NCBI GenBank assembly: GCA_028826165.1 | Contig: JAPDFW010000033.1 | Span: forward strand, 682,001-746,000 | Length of the DNA: 64,000 nt | From: Anaeramoeba ignava | Taxonomy: Eukaryota > Metamonada > Anaeramoebidae | Direction: 5' to 3' | Shown: positions 23,624 through 34,344 of the stretch, piece by piece | Layout: the number at the start of each line of letters is the position of its first letter | Numbering within the stretch: position 1 is the stretch's first letter | Notes under the pieces: generated by a model | Told to the model about the DNA's origin: nothing | Databases searched by the model: none | What the model saw: the letters and a program-made list of their open reading frames with translations, nothing else | Position numbers and translations under genes: made by a program

Positions 23624-25137
23624 TTATTTCAATTTTGATTTAATTTGAGGATTTAATTTATCTTGAACTGGTGAATTTGGAGAAGAAAAAGAAGAAAAAT
23701 TTGGTTGTCTTTTTTTATAAAGTAAACTTGTTCTTGCTGAAGTTACTGAAGGAGTAAGAGGTCTAATTGTTTGATTTGGATGATTTGAAGGATTTAAAGG
23801 AGTAAAAGAATTGGGAGTATTTTCACTAAAATTTGTTGAATAAGGATTTTGTTGTGGATTAACTTCTTCAATTTGTGGAACTGATTTTTTAAATTCGGGA
23901 AAATTTTCGGAACTTTTTTTATTTTGTGAATATTTTTTCTTTTTTAAATTAAAAGGAATGTATCGATATTTAATCATGTGACTTATTTGATTTCTCATTG
24001 ACAAAACGAAAAGTAATAAAAAATAGATTAAAAGCATTGGCCAATATGCTGGAAAATCTAATGATGGAAAAAATGTGGAAATGATTGAAATGAAAATTGC
24101 ATAAAAAGTTTTTTCCCAAAATTTATATTCTGGTAATTTTCTCATAAATGGTTTGAATTCATCATTAGAATGAGTTGGAAGATTTATTTTGATTTCTTTT
24201 TCTTCGATTTCTAGTTCTAAATTTTAATTTTATAAATGAATTTTAATTTTAATTTTGAATTTTAATTTTAATTTTAATTTTGAATTTGATTTTGATTATA
24301 ATTTTAATTTTAATTATAATTTTAATTTTAATTTAAATTTTAATTTTGATTTTAATTTTAATTTTAATTTTAATTTTAATTTTAATTTTAATTTTAATTT
24401 TAATTTTAATTATAATTTTAATTTTAATTTTAATTTTAATTTTAATTATAATTTTAATTTTAATTTTTAATTTTAATTTTAATTTTAATATTAATTTTAA
24501 ATTTTAATAATTTTAATTTTAATTTTAATTTTAATTTTTAATTTTAATTTTTATAAATGAGTTTTTAATTTTAATTTTAATTTTAATTTTAATTTTAATT
24601 TTAATTTTAATTTTAATTTTAATTTTAATTATAATTTTAATTTTATAAATGAATTTTAATTTTAATTTTAATTTTAATTTTAATTTTAATTTTAATTTTA
24701 ATTTTAATTGCTCACCATTTGAATCTTCTTCATCTTGTTTAGCAATTTCAGGATCAACTTTAAATTAAATTGAAATAAATTAAATCGAAATTGAATTGAA
24801 ATTGAATTGAAATAAATTAAATTAAATTAAATTGAAATAAATTAAATTAAATTGAATTGAAATAAATTAAATTAAATTAAATTAAATTGAATTAAATTAA
24901 ATTAAATTAAATTAAATTAAATTAAATACTTTGAGGAGTAAGGAAACTGATAAAATAATTCAATAAAAAAACTCCAAGACAATAACTTATAACAAAAAAT
25001 TTTTCAAGATAAATAACTCGTATAAAAAATATTATGAATAAAATAGATGCAATAATCCAACGTAAAATTGTTAATGGAACAAATATATCTCGAATTCTTT
25101 GATATTTTCGTGTTATTTTTTGAAAAAAATTTTGCAT
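23624..25137 (-). CDS. RER1: RER1 homologue, Golgi retrieval receptor
   Basis: Three exons (24930-25137, 24716-24757, 23624-24216) give 280 residues. Exon 1: KITRKYQRIRDIFVPLTILR with helices WIIASILFIIFFIRVIYL and FVISYCLGVFLLNYFISFL. The 42-nt exon 2 encodes IDPEIAKQDEEDSNG, matching the PxxDPE stretch of RER1. Exon 3: NDEFKPFMRKLPEYKFWEK, then two helices and MRNQISHMIKYRYIPFNLKKKKY, the most conserved RER1 segment. RER1 returns escaped ER membrane proteins from the early Golgi in COPI vesicles. The C-terminal ~100 residues (EFKKSVPQIEEVNPQQ onwards) are a hydrophilic extension absent from animal RER1 (about 196 residues). The gene starts 118 bp from the divergent PRA1 gene, another secretory-pathway protein. 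Confidence 0.93.
24217..24715 (-). repeat. Intron 2 of RER1, (TTTTAA)n array
   Basis: 499 nt of TTTTAA hexamers on the plus strand, with three 'ataaatga' interruptions that may mark internal duplications. Sense donor GTGAGC, acceptor AATTTAG. Intron 1 (24758-24929) is a separate array of taaattaaat and tgaaataaattaaat units. Confidence 0.85.
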
Positions 25138-25255
25138 TATTTTTGAAAGAAAATGAAAAAAAAAATGAAAAAAAAAAATTTAATAAAAAACATTTTTTCA
25201 TTTTTTTTCATTTTTTTTCATTTTTTTTAAATTAATTTTCTTTTATTTTTTTTTA
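25138..25255. promoter_or_regulatory. Bidirectional RER1/PRA1 promoter with TCATTT cassettes
   Basis: 118 bp. The left half reads gaaaatgaaaaaaaaaatg then aaaaaaaaaat (25148-25180), which is repeated TTTTTCATTTT toward RER1. The right half reads cattttttcatttttttt repeated four times (25192-25230), toward PRA1. The two cassettes are mirror images about a centre near 25186. Confidence 0.6.
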
Positions 25256-27566
25256 ATGGAATTTCCATTTAAATTTCAATTTCAAATTCGTAGTTGGAAA
25301 TATTTTATTCAAAATTTTAAATTTCCTGAAAAAAAACAAATCAAAAAATCAATACAAAAAAATTTAGAATATTTTTTAGCAAATTATCTTATTATTATTT
25401 CAATTTTATTAATGATAGTTTTAATTTTACAACCTTTTGGATTCACAAGTTTATTTTTTCCTTCAATTTTTATATTTTATTTCTTTATTATAAATAAAGG
25501 AAACGAAATAATAATAGATGAAAAAAAAGCAATATTTCTTTGTATTTTAAGTAATTAAATTTATAATTAAATTTATAACAAAATTTATAATTAAATTTCT
25601 AATTAAATTTATAAACAAATTTATAATAAAATTTATAATTAAATTTATAATTAAATTTATAATTAAATTTATAATTAAATTTATAATAAAATTTATAATT
25701 AAATTTATAATTAAATTTATAATTAAATTTATAATTAAATTTATAATAAAATTTATAATTAAATTTATAATTAAATTTATAATTAAATTTATAATTAAAT
25801 TTATAATTAAATTTATAATTAAATTTATAATTAAAATTTATAATTAAATTTATAATTAAATTTATAATTAAATTTATAATTAAATTTATAATTAAATTTA
25901 TAATTAAAATTTATAATTAAATTTATAATTATGTTTATAATTAAATTTATAATAAAATTTATAATTAAATTTATAATTAAATTTATAATTAAATTTATAA
26001 TTAAATTTATAACAAAATTTATAATTAAATTTATAATTAAATTTATAATTAAATTTATAATTAAATTTATAATTAAATTTATAATTATATTTTATAATTA
26101 ATTTTATAATTATATTTATAATTAAATTTATAATTAAATTTATAATTAAATTTATAATTAAATTCATAATTAAATTTATAATTAAATTTATAATTAAATT
26201 TATAATTAAATTTATAATTATATTTATAATAAAATTTGTAATTAAATTTATAATTAAATTTATAATTATGTTTTATAATTAAATTTATAATTATGTTTAT
26301 AATTAAATTTATAATTAAATTTATAATTAAATTTATAATTAAAATTTATAATTAAATTTATAATTAAATTTATAATTAAATTTATAATTAAATTTATAAT
26401 TAAATTTATAATTAAATTTATAATTAAATTTATAATTAAATTTATAATTAATTTTATAATTAAATTTATAATTAAATTTATAATTAAATTTATAATTAAA
26501 TTTATAATTAAATTTATAATTAAATTTATAATTAAATTTATAATTAAATTTTATAATTAAATTTATAATTAAATTTATAATTAAATTTATAATTAAATTT
26601 ATATTAAATTTTATAATTAAATTTATAATTAAATTTATAATTAAATTTATAATTAAATTTATAATTAAATTTATAATTAAATTTATAATTAAATTTATAA
26701 TTAAATTTATAATTAAATTTATAATTAAATTTATAATTAAATTTATAATTAAATTTATAATTAAATTTATAACAAAATTTATAACAAAATTTATAATTAA
26801 ATTTATAATTAAATTTATAATTAAATTCATAATTAAATTCATAATTAAATTCATAATTAAATTTATAATTAAATTTATAATTAAATTTATAATTAAATTT
26901 ATAATTAAATTTATAATTATGTTTTATAATAAAATTTATAATTAAAATTTATAATTAAATTTATAATTAAATTTATAATAAAATTTTATAATTAAATTTA
27001 TAATAAAATTTATAATTAATTTCATAATTAAATTTATAATTAATTTTATAATTAAATTTATAATTAAATTTATAATAAAAATTTATAATTATATTTATAA
27101 TTAAATTTATAATTAAATTTATAATTAAATTTATAATTAAATTTATAACAAAATTTATAATTAAATTTATAATTAAATTTATAATTAAATTTATAATTAA
27201 ATTTATAATTAAATTTATAATTAAATTTATAATTAAATTTATAATTAAATTTATAATTAAATTTATAATTAAATTTATAATAAAATTTATAACAAAATTT
27301 ATAATTAAATTTATAATTAAATTTATAATTAAATTTATAATTAAATTTATAATTAAATTTATAATTATATTTATAATTAAATTTATAATTAAATTTATAA
27401 TTATCTTTTTTTAGTGTTTATTCCAATTTTGCAAATAATTAATCCAGTTATCTCCTTAAAAATTATTTTGGTTGCGATTACAATTATTGTTTTACATGCA
27501 CTTTTTCATTTACCTTTAAGAGATGATTTTGAAAATATTGAAGAAAATAAAGAAAATAAACAATAA
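25256..27566 (+). CDS. PRA1-family prenylated Rab acceptor
   Basis: Exons 25256-25550 and 27415-27566 encode only 148 residues, separated by a 1,864-nt satellite intron. The N-terminal segment (FQIRSWKYFIQNFKFPEKKQ, then KNLEYFLANYLIIISIL) matches the PRA1 signature of an aromatic-rich stretch followed by NxxYFxxNY. Two pairs of membrane helices follow (IISILLMIVLILQPF and FFPSIFIFYFFII; IIVLHALFHLPLRDDF closes the second). The tail is acidic and hydrophilic (NIEENKENKQ). PRA1 proteins sit in ER/Golgi/endosomal membranes and bind prenylated Rab GTPases. Length is normal for the family (150-190). Exon 2 codon 1 is split A|TG. Confidence 0.88.
25551..27414 (+). repeat. Intron of PRA1 gene, TTTATAATTAAA 12-mer satellite
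   Basis: 1,864 nt of nearly uninterrupted 12-mers tttataattaaa, about 150 copies, with scattered single-base variants (tttataacaaaa, tttataataaaa, ttcataattaaa). Donor GTAATT, acceptor TTTTTTTAG. It is the longest homogeneous array in the window. It gives a 171-codon spurious ORF on the minus strand. Confidence 0.93.
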
Positions 27567-27688
27567 AAATAAAAAGAAATAAAAGAAGAAAAACTTTTTC
27601 CGATTTTATTTTTTCATTTTTTCATTTTTCATTTTTCATTTTTTCATTTATTTTTATTATTATTATTTTTATTATTATTTTTATTCAA

Positions 27689-29062
27689 ATGGGAATTTTT
27701 GGATCAAAAAAATCACCAGAAGAATTATTAAAAGAATATCAAAAATTACTTAGAAAATCACAAAGAGAAATTGAAAGAGAAAGAATGAAATTGCAAAGAC
27801 AAGAGAAAACAATTATAGCAGACATGAAAAAGATGGCAAAAGAAGGACAAGCTGTAAAAATTTTTTTATTAAATTTTCTATTTAAAATTTTTCTATTTAA
27901 AATTTTTCTATTTAATAAAAAGAATTCTTGCAAAATTATGGCTAAAGATCTTGTTAGAACAAGACATACTATTCAAAAATTTTATCGAATGAAAGCTCAA
28001 TTACAAGCTGTTTCTTTAAGAATTCAAACTATGAGATCATCTGCAACAATGACAAAAGCAATGAGAGGAACTGCAAGAGTATTTTTTATATTAAAATTTA
28101 AATCAAAATTAAAATTAAAATTAAAATTTAAAATCAAAATCAAAACCAAAATTAAAATTAAAATTAAAATTAAAATTAAAATTAAAATTAAAATTAAAAT
28201 TAAAATTAAAATCAAAATCAAAATTAAAAATTAAAATTAAAATCAAAACTAAAATTAAAATTAAAATTTAAAATTAAAATTAAAATTAAAATTAAAATTA
28301 AAATTAAAATTAAAATTAAAATTAAAATTAAAATTAAAATCAAAATTAAAATTAAAATTAAAATCAAAATTAAAATCAAAAATTAAAATTAAAATTGAAA
28401 ATCAAAATTAAAATCAAAATTAAAATTAAAAATTAAAAATTAAATTAAAATTTAAATCAAAATTAAAATTAAAATTTAAATCAAAATTAAAATCAAAATC
28501 AAAATTAAAATTAAAATCAAAATCAAAATTAAAATTTAAAATTAAAATTAAAATTAAAATCAAAAATTAAAAATCAAAATCAAAATTAAAATTAAAATTT
28601 AAAAAGGCAATGGCTGAAAAACAAAATGAATAGAGCTACAAAAATCCTAAATGCAAAAAGTATTAATGGAATTTGAAAAACAAAACGAATTTAAAAGCAA
28701 AAAGAAAACAATGGAAGATAACTTTAGATGAAATTTAAAATTAAAAGTGGAGAAGAATTAAAATTAAAATTAAAATTAAAATTAAAATTAAAATTTTTGA
28801 AAAATTAAAAATTAAAATTAAAATCAAAATAAAAAAAATTAAAATTAAAATTAAAATTAAAATTAAAATTAAAATTAAAATTAAAATTAAAATTAAAATT
28901 AAAATTTAAAATTAAAATTAAAATTAAAATTAAAATTCAAAATCAAAATTAAAATTAAAATTAAAATTTTAGTTGGATAATGTTCCTGTTGATCCAAAAC
29001 CAGTTGAAAACAAAACAACTGATTTAGAAAAAAGATTGGCAGATTTGAAAAACAATAATTAA
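27689..29062 (+). pseudogene. CHMP2/Vps2-like ESCRT-III subunit with several frame breaks
   Basis: Exon 1 (27689-27853) begins MGIFGSKKSPEELLKEYQKL and carries the basic first helix, with KTIIADMKKMAKEGQA. Exon 2 (27923-28078) has KIMAKDLVRTRHTIQKF and LQAVSLRIQTMRSSATM; both match CHMP2A. Exon 3 (28607 to about 28746) still encodes AMAEKQ, MNRATKILNAK and LMEFEKQNEF, matching CHMP2, but only across at least two extra bases in A-runs (28623-28626, 28655-28659) and one further break near 28728-28740. The final exon (28973-29062) ends TTDLEKRLADLKNNN, the MIM1 motif that binds VPS4. The region that normally links helix 5 to the MIM1 (about 40 residues) was not found. CHMP2 drives membrane scission in the ESCRT pathway. 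This copy is either decaying or misassembled in its A-rich second half. Confidence 0.75.
28079..28606 (+). repeat. Intron 2 of CHMP2-like gene, (AAAATT)n with AAAATC variants
   Basis: 528 nt of aaaatt/aaaatc hexamers, donor GTATTT, acceptor AAAAAG. A similar stretch (about 28747-28972) fills the gap before the last exon. Intron 1 (27854-27922) is only 69 nt and has no in-frame stop, so its retention would add 23 residues. Confidence 0.78.
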
Positions 29063-29288
29063 ACAATTTTATCAATTAATTCCAAAATGAATATTTTTCA
29101 TTATTTTTCAAAATCAATTTTTTCTTTTCTTTTAAAACAAAATCAAACAGTTTTTTTTTTAATTCAATGACTAAAAATCAAAGTTTCATTTTTCACAAAA
29201 TTAAAATCGGAAAAAAAAAAAGGATTAAAACAAATCAAATGAAAGAAAAAAAATATTTTGTTTTTAATCAAAAAAATTAATTAATTAA

Positions 29289-30698
29289 TTAATTAATATT
29301 CATTTCATCATTATCATCAAAAATTTCAGAATTTGAATTAAAAGAAGTTGAAGAATTAGTTAATCTAGATAATTCAATTGAATTTGGATTAAGTTGATAA
29401 AAAGAAAAAGCATCAATAATTTCAATAATAGAATCAAAAGAATTAAAAGAATTAAAAGAATCAGTATAAAGAAATTTGATAACATCATGCAAAGTTTGTG
29501 GAGAAAAATCTGAATAATCATGAACAGAATCAGAAGATTTTTCAACAGTTAAAAACATTCCACGAAACATTCCACTTCTTGCTAAGAGAATAGATTTATG
29601 AACAGAAATTTGATTAAAATTTGAATTATTTGAATTATTTGAATCATTTGAATTATTTGAATCATCCTTCAAAATAAAAAAATCTTTCGAGTTTTCATCA
29701 TAAAATAATCTTGTAAAATCTAAAACTAAATCATGCTTTGAATTCTTATAAAATAAATTCGAAACTCCAAGTTGATTCAAAATCAAACTTACAAAATCAG
29801 GATCTTCAATTAATCCAGTATAAATAAACTTTTTCACAATTTTTAAATCTTCAGTTAATTGAGTAGAAAAAATTCGAATAAGAGTTTGAAGTGAAACATC
29901 AGGCATTCTTGCCATTAAAACTTGTTTATGAAATCCAATTTCTCCATCAATTGTTTTGAGAAAAAGATCACATAATTCATTTCTTTTATATAATTTCAAC
30001 ATATCATCTCTAAAGGCCGTATCATCATTGATTCCAAGAAAGATCAAATGTGCAAGAAAAAAAAAGGAGAATTCATCGAAATAATCAAAATCTTTAACTG
30101 AAAAATTTAAGACAAATCCAAATAAATTATTCATCACATTAACCAAAACATCAATGTTGAGATTTTTGGATTTTCGAGAAAAAGCAGAAAGTGGAACAAG
30201 ATCAGGCCGATAAGAATGAAGGAGAAGGCAATAAACATATCCATCACCGAAAGAACGTTTATTAAAACTTGTTATGGAAACGTTAGAAGCATGTCTTTGA
30301 CACCAATTCAATAAAGCTTGAGAATGTGGAACTTTTTTTGGATCGGGAGATACAGTCATCCAATGCTCCATCATTTGTCTCAATAAAATGGAAATTGTGT
30401 GATAATTTCCGCTTGCAATTTTTATTCGAGTACTACTATCTTGAAGTGGTATCCCCTCTTTTCGTAATTCTTTAATGCAAATGCTGACATTGTTTGATCT
30501 TTGAACAAATTGATCAGGATTTTCATAAATTTTGGATCGATCATGTGATTTTTCACTTAGAAAATCTATTAAATCCATTAGAAATTCTCCACTTCTTATT
30601 CCTTGATAAATTTTTGATAAATTATCTTGAATTCCATGTTTTTGGAAAATGTATCTAACCCAATTAAGTGAAATTTGTAAAGGAATATTTTTTTCCAT
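29289..30698 (-). CDS. Tandem calponin-homology plus double-BTB fusion protein
   Basis: One uninterrupted 469-codon ORF without introns. Residues ~7-112 form a CH domain (SLNWVRYIFQKHGIQDN ... IASGNYHTISILLRQMM). Residues ~123-225 form a second CH domain, closest to the type-2 CH pattern (ALLNWCQRHASN, SFGDGYVYCLLLHSYRPDL). Tandem CH domains normally bind F-actin. A BTB-like segment (RNELCDLFLKTIDGEIGFHK, ~238-305) and a second BTB domain (~325-415, HKSILLARSGMFRGMFLTVE, then LHDVIKFLYTDSF) follow. The same two-BTB module, with its 'GMFL' signature, ends the RCC1-BTB and ankyrin-BTB proteins in this window. Inference: an actin-bound adaptor, perhaps for a CUL3 ligase. SN repeats (~352-365) interrupt the second BTB. 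The last residues are DDNDEMNIN. Confidence 0.86.
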   Translation of the reverse strand: MEKNIPLQISLNWVRYIFQKHGIQDNLSKIYQGIRSGEFLMDLIDFLSEKSHDRSKIYENPDQFVQRSNNVSICIKELRKEGIPLQDSSTRIKIASGNYHTISILLRQMMEHWMTVSPDPKKVPHSQALLNWCQRHASNVSITSFNKRSFGDGYVYCLLLHSYRPDLVPLSAFSRKSKNLNIDVLVNVMNNLFGFVLNFSVKDFDYFDEFSFFFLAHLIFLGINDDTAFRDDMLKLYKRNELCDLFLKTIDGEIGFHKQVLMARMPDVSLQTLIRIFSTQLTEDLKIVKKFIYTGLIEDPDFVSLILNQLGVSNLFYKNSKHDLVLDFTRLFYDENSKDFFILKDDSNNSNDSNNSNNSNFNQISVHKSILLARSGMFRGMFLTVEKSSDSVHDYSDFSPQTLHDVIKFLYTDSFNSFNSFDSIIEIIDAFSFYQLNPNSIELSRLTNSSTSFNSNSEIFDDNDEMNIN

Positions 30699-31034
30699 TT
30701 TGTTTTTGTTTTTTAAATAAAAAATTAATAAAAAAAAATTGATAAAAAAAAAGAATGAAATGAAATGGAAAGGAAATTTTATTTCTTTTTATATTCCCAA
30801 AAAGAAATAAAAAAGCAAAAAAAAATGGAATAAAAACTCATAAATGATTAAAAAATGACTAATTTATTAAAAAATTAAGAAAAACAACTTTTTATTTTTA
30901 ATTAAAAAAATTTAGATCAATTAAAAAAAAAAATTAAAAATAACTTTTTCTTGTATTTCCAAAATTAAATTATTATTGATTTCCTTTACAAAAAAAATTT
31001 CCCAAATCTTACTGATCAAAATTGTTTTGGATTA
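30699..31034. promoter_or_regulatory. Upstream region of the CH-BTB gene
   Basis: 336 bp of AT-rich DNA. The part nearest the gene contains gaatgaaatgaaatgg (30752-30768; CCATTTCATTTCATTC in the gene's sense), a weaker form of the TCATTT promoter element. Nothing else recognised. Confidence 0.35.
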
Positions 31035-31980
31035 ACAAATTTTCTTAATAAAAATTATTATTTAATAAAAATAAATAAAATAGAATATATTTAATTTATT
31101 ATTTAATTATAAATTATATTTAAAATGATATTTAAAATTAAATTATATGTTTAATATAATATTTTACTTTTTTATATTTTAAAATTTTCTTAATAAAAAT
31201 TATTATTTAATAAAAATAAATAAAATAGAATAGATTTAATTTATTATTTAATTATAAATTATATTTAAAATGATATTTAAAATTAAATTATATGTTTAAG
31301 ATAATAATTTACTTTTTTATATTTAAAAATTTTCTTATTAAAATTATTATTTAATAAAAATCAATAAAATAGAATATATTTAATTTATTATTTAATTATA
31401 AATTATAATTAAAATGATATTTAAAATTAAATTATATGTTTAAGATAATAATTTACTTTTTAGATTTAAAAATTTTCTTATAAAAATTATTATTTAATAA
31501 AAATAAATAAAATAGAATAGATTTAATTTATTATTTAATTATAAATTATAATTAAAATGATATTTAAAATTAAATTATATGTTTAATATAATATTTTACT
31601 TTTTAGATTTAAATATTTTCTTATTAAAAATTATTATTTAATAAAAATAAATAAAATAGAATATATTTAATTTATTATTTAATTATAAATTATATTTAAA
31701 ATGATATTTAAAATTAAATTATATGTTTAAGATAATAATTTACTTTTTTATATTTAAATATTTTCTTATTTAAAATATTATTTAATAAAAATAAATAGAA
31801 TAGAATAGATTTAATTTATTATTTAATTATAAATTATATTTAAAATGATATTTAAAATTAAATTATATGTTTAATATAATATTTTACTTTTTTATATTTA
31901 AAAATTTTCTTATTAAAAATGTGATTTAATAAAAATAAATAGAATAGAATATATTTAATTTATTATTTAATTATAAAATA
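31035..31980. repeat. Tandem array A: ~145-bp unit, about 6.5 copies
   Basis: A long unit repeats head to tail. The landmark 'aatttt-ctta' recurs with its C at 31044, 31189, 31334, 31477, 31620, 31765 and 31909, a spacing of 143-145 bp. Each unit carries 'aattattatttaataaaaat', a run giving tagaatatatttaatttat, and 'aaattatatgtttaatataa'. Copies differ by a few substitutions and 1-2-bp indels. No ORF. It ends about 125 bp before the phosducin-like gene. Confidence 0.92.
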
Positions 31981-32039
31981 ACTTAAATTTTTCTAAGGAA
32001 TAAAATAATATTGGAGATTTGAAAAAAAATTTATCAAAA

Positions 32040-32105
32040 ATCGGAAAAAATTCATTTTCATTTTTTTCATTTTTTTCATTTCATTTTTAAATTTAAATAA
32101 AAAAA
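32040..32105 (+). promoter_or_regulatory. TCATTT cassette before the phosducin-like gene
   Basis: Four TTTTCATTTTTT units in sense orientation (about 32049-32092), followed by an A-rich leader and the ATG at 32106. It lies between array A and the coding region. Confidence 0.5.
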
Positions 32106-33431
32106 ATGACAGATAATGATCGATTATATAAAAAAATAATACATGAAGTAGAACGAGCCGAATATGAAGGAGAAGAACCTGAGCCCAGAAGAACAAGCGG
32201 ACCACGACTTCGACAAGTAGGAAATACAGGACCAAAATCAGTTATAGCTGATTATCATGAATCACAATCTCAAATAAATGAACTAAAAACAACAATCAAA
32301 AGAAATTGAAAAAAAAGCAAAAAATTTGGTTCTTTCAAATGTTCCTAAAAGTGATGATGAATTGGAAGATGAAGATTTGAATAAAATTCTCCAAGAATTG
32401 GAACAAGATGGTTTTCTTGATGATTATCAACAAAAAAGAATGAATGAAATGAATTTCCATAATTTTAAAACTTTTGGAGTTTTAGGAAATGTGATTATAA
32501 AAACATTTATTCAAAAATATTTAAAAATATTTAAATAAAAATATTTAAAACTATTCAAATAAAAATATTAAATAATATTTAAAACTGTTTAAATAAAAAT
32601 ATTCAAAAATATTTAAAAATATTTAAAAATATTATCCAAAAATATTCAAATAAAAATATTCAAATAAATATTTAAATAAATATTTAAATAAAAATATTAT
32701 CCAAAAATAAAATATTAATAATATTAAAAAATATTAAAATAAAAATATTCAAAAATATTCAAAAATATTTAAAAATATTATCCAAAAATAAAATATTAAT
32801 TAAAAAAAATATTAAAATAAAAATATTCAAAAATATTCAAAAATATTAAATAAATATTTAAAAATATTATTTAAAAATATTAATAATATTTAAATAAAAA
32901 TATCCAAATAAATATTTAAATATTTAAATAAAAATATCCAAATAAAAATATTTAAATATTTAAATAAAAATATCCAAATAAAAATATTTAAATAAATATT
33001 TAAATAAAAATATTTAAATAAATATTTAAACAAAAATATTATTTAAAAATATTAAAAAATATTAAAAAATATTATCCAAAAATATTAAAAAATATTTAAA
33101 GGTAAGCTCAAAAACTTTCCTTAAAGCAATCGAAGAAGAAAACCCAGATGTTTTGATAATTTTACATTTATATTCAAATCGTTTGAAAATTTGTCAAGAA
33201 ATTAATCAAATGATGACTGAATTAGCTACAAAATTTCCGAGAATTAAATTTCTTAAAGGTGTTGCAAATGAATTAAGTCAAGGATTTGATGATTTGGCTC
33301 TTCCTTCTTTGGTAATTTATAAAGGAGGAAAACTTATTGATTCTTTGATTAGATTTACTGATAAACTTCCTTCAAATTTTGATATTGATCATTTCGAACA
33401 TTTTCTTAAAAAACAAAATTTTCTTTTTTGA
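32106..33431 (+). CDS. Phosducin-like protein (PhLP2/3 type, thioredoxin fold)
   Basis: Exons 32106-32478 and 33102-33431 give 233 residues if one extra A in the 32285-32289 run is discounted. The N-terminus is short and charged (DRLYKKIIHEVERAEYEGEE). Helical residues (DDELEDEDLNKILQELEQD, then MNEMNFHNFKTFG) are followed by the thioredoxin-like domain: PDVLIILHLYSNRLKICQEI, TKFPRIKFLKGVA, LPSLVIYKGGKLIDSLIRF. PhLP2/3 proteins are co-chaperones of the CCT chaperonin in tubulin and actin folding, and PhLP1 assembles G-beta/gamma; the compact thioredoxin part with a short tail favours PhLP2/3. The 623-nt intron sits at the FG|VSS junction before the thioredoxin domain. The gene stands alone between two 145-bp-period arrays. 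Confidence 0.85.
32479..33101 (+). repeat. Intron of phosducin-like gene, AAATATTTAAAT-type repeats
   Basis: 623 nt of 'aaaaatatttaaat', 'aaaaatattcaaat' and 'aaaaatattatccaa' units, donor GTTTTA, acceptor TTTAAAG. Irregular compared with the 11- and 12-mer introns. Confidence 0.82.
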
Positions 33432-33483
33432 ATTCAACAAAAATAAAAAAGAAATAAAACAAAAATTTATTTTTAATCTTATT

Positions 33484-34000
33484 CAATTTGATTCTATTTT
33501 ATATATTTTATTAATATTTATTTATTTAAAATAATATAAAATTATTCTCAATAATTTAATAAATTTGATCAAATAATTTAATTAATTTATTTCAAAAATG
33601 GAATAAAGAATGTTAAATACTTAAATTTCAATTTGATTCTATTTTATATATTTTATTAATATTTATTTATTTAAAATAATATAAAATCATTCCCAATAAT
33701 TTAATAAATTTAATCAAATAATTTAATTAATTTATTTCAAAAATGGAATAAAGAATGTTAAATACTTAAATTTCAATTTGATTCTATTTTATATATTTTA
33801 TCAATATTTATTTATTTAAAATAATATAAAATTATTCCCAATAATTTAATAAATTTGATCAAATAATTTAATTAATTTATTTCAAAAATGGAATAAAGAA
33901 TGTTAAATACTTAAATTTCAATTTGATTCTATTTTATATATTTTATTAATATTTATTTATTTAAAATAATATAAAATTATTCCCAATATTTTAATAAATT
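33484..34000. repeat. Tandem array B: 145-bp unit, about 3.5 copies
   Basis: 'caatttgattctattttata' recurs at 33484, 33629, 33774 and 33919, exactly 145 bp apart. Each unit also contains 'aaatggaataaagaatgtta' and 'tgatcaaataatttaattaa'. Copies are nearly identical (single substitutions such as ctcaat/cccaat). The sequence is unrelated to array A by eye, but the period is the same. It begins about 50 bp after the phosducin-like stop codon. Confidence 0.92.
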
Positions 34001-34344
34001 TGAAAAAAAAATTGAAATATTTTAATAAAAATAAATATTTAATTTTAATAATTTTTAATAGTGATTTAATTTAAATTTATTTTTATTTTAGTCAATAATA
34101 ACACAATTTAAATTTAATCATTATTAATTTTTATTCTCAATTTTTATTTTTGTTGATCATCTTCAAAAAACAATTTATAATTTTTTTTGTTTAAATTTTA
34201 ATAATTTAAAATTAATTTTAAATGATTTTAATATTTGATTTGTTTTCTTATTTATTAATTCGAAGAATTTAATTTGATTGAAAGTAAATGAAAATCAATT
34301 TGAATTTTGAAAAAAGAATCAAAATAAATTTTTTTAAATGAAAA
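34001..34344. other. Unannotated AT-rich spacer downstream of BTB-TLDc gene
   Basis: 344 bp at the 3' side of both neighbouring genes (convergent). A/T sequence with poly-A runs. No ORF, RNA or clear repeat seen. Confidence 0.3.

Noticed and set aside
25904-26854. Long minus-strand ORFs of NLII / YKFN repeats
   Set aside because: Products of a 12-mer array, which is open in several frames; no start context and no similarity to a protein family.
27854-27922. Treating this as coding sequence of the CHMP2-like gene
   Set aside because: It is open in frame, but encodes hydrophobic FLLNFLFKIFLFK in the middle of a helix that has no insertion in the family, and has GTAAAA..AAAAG borders.
31035-34000. 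CRISPR-like arrays
   Set aside because: The repeats are directly adjacent 145-bp units with no unique spacers, and the DNA is eukaryotic.
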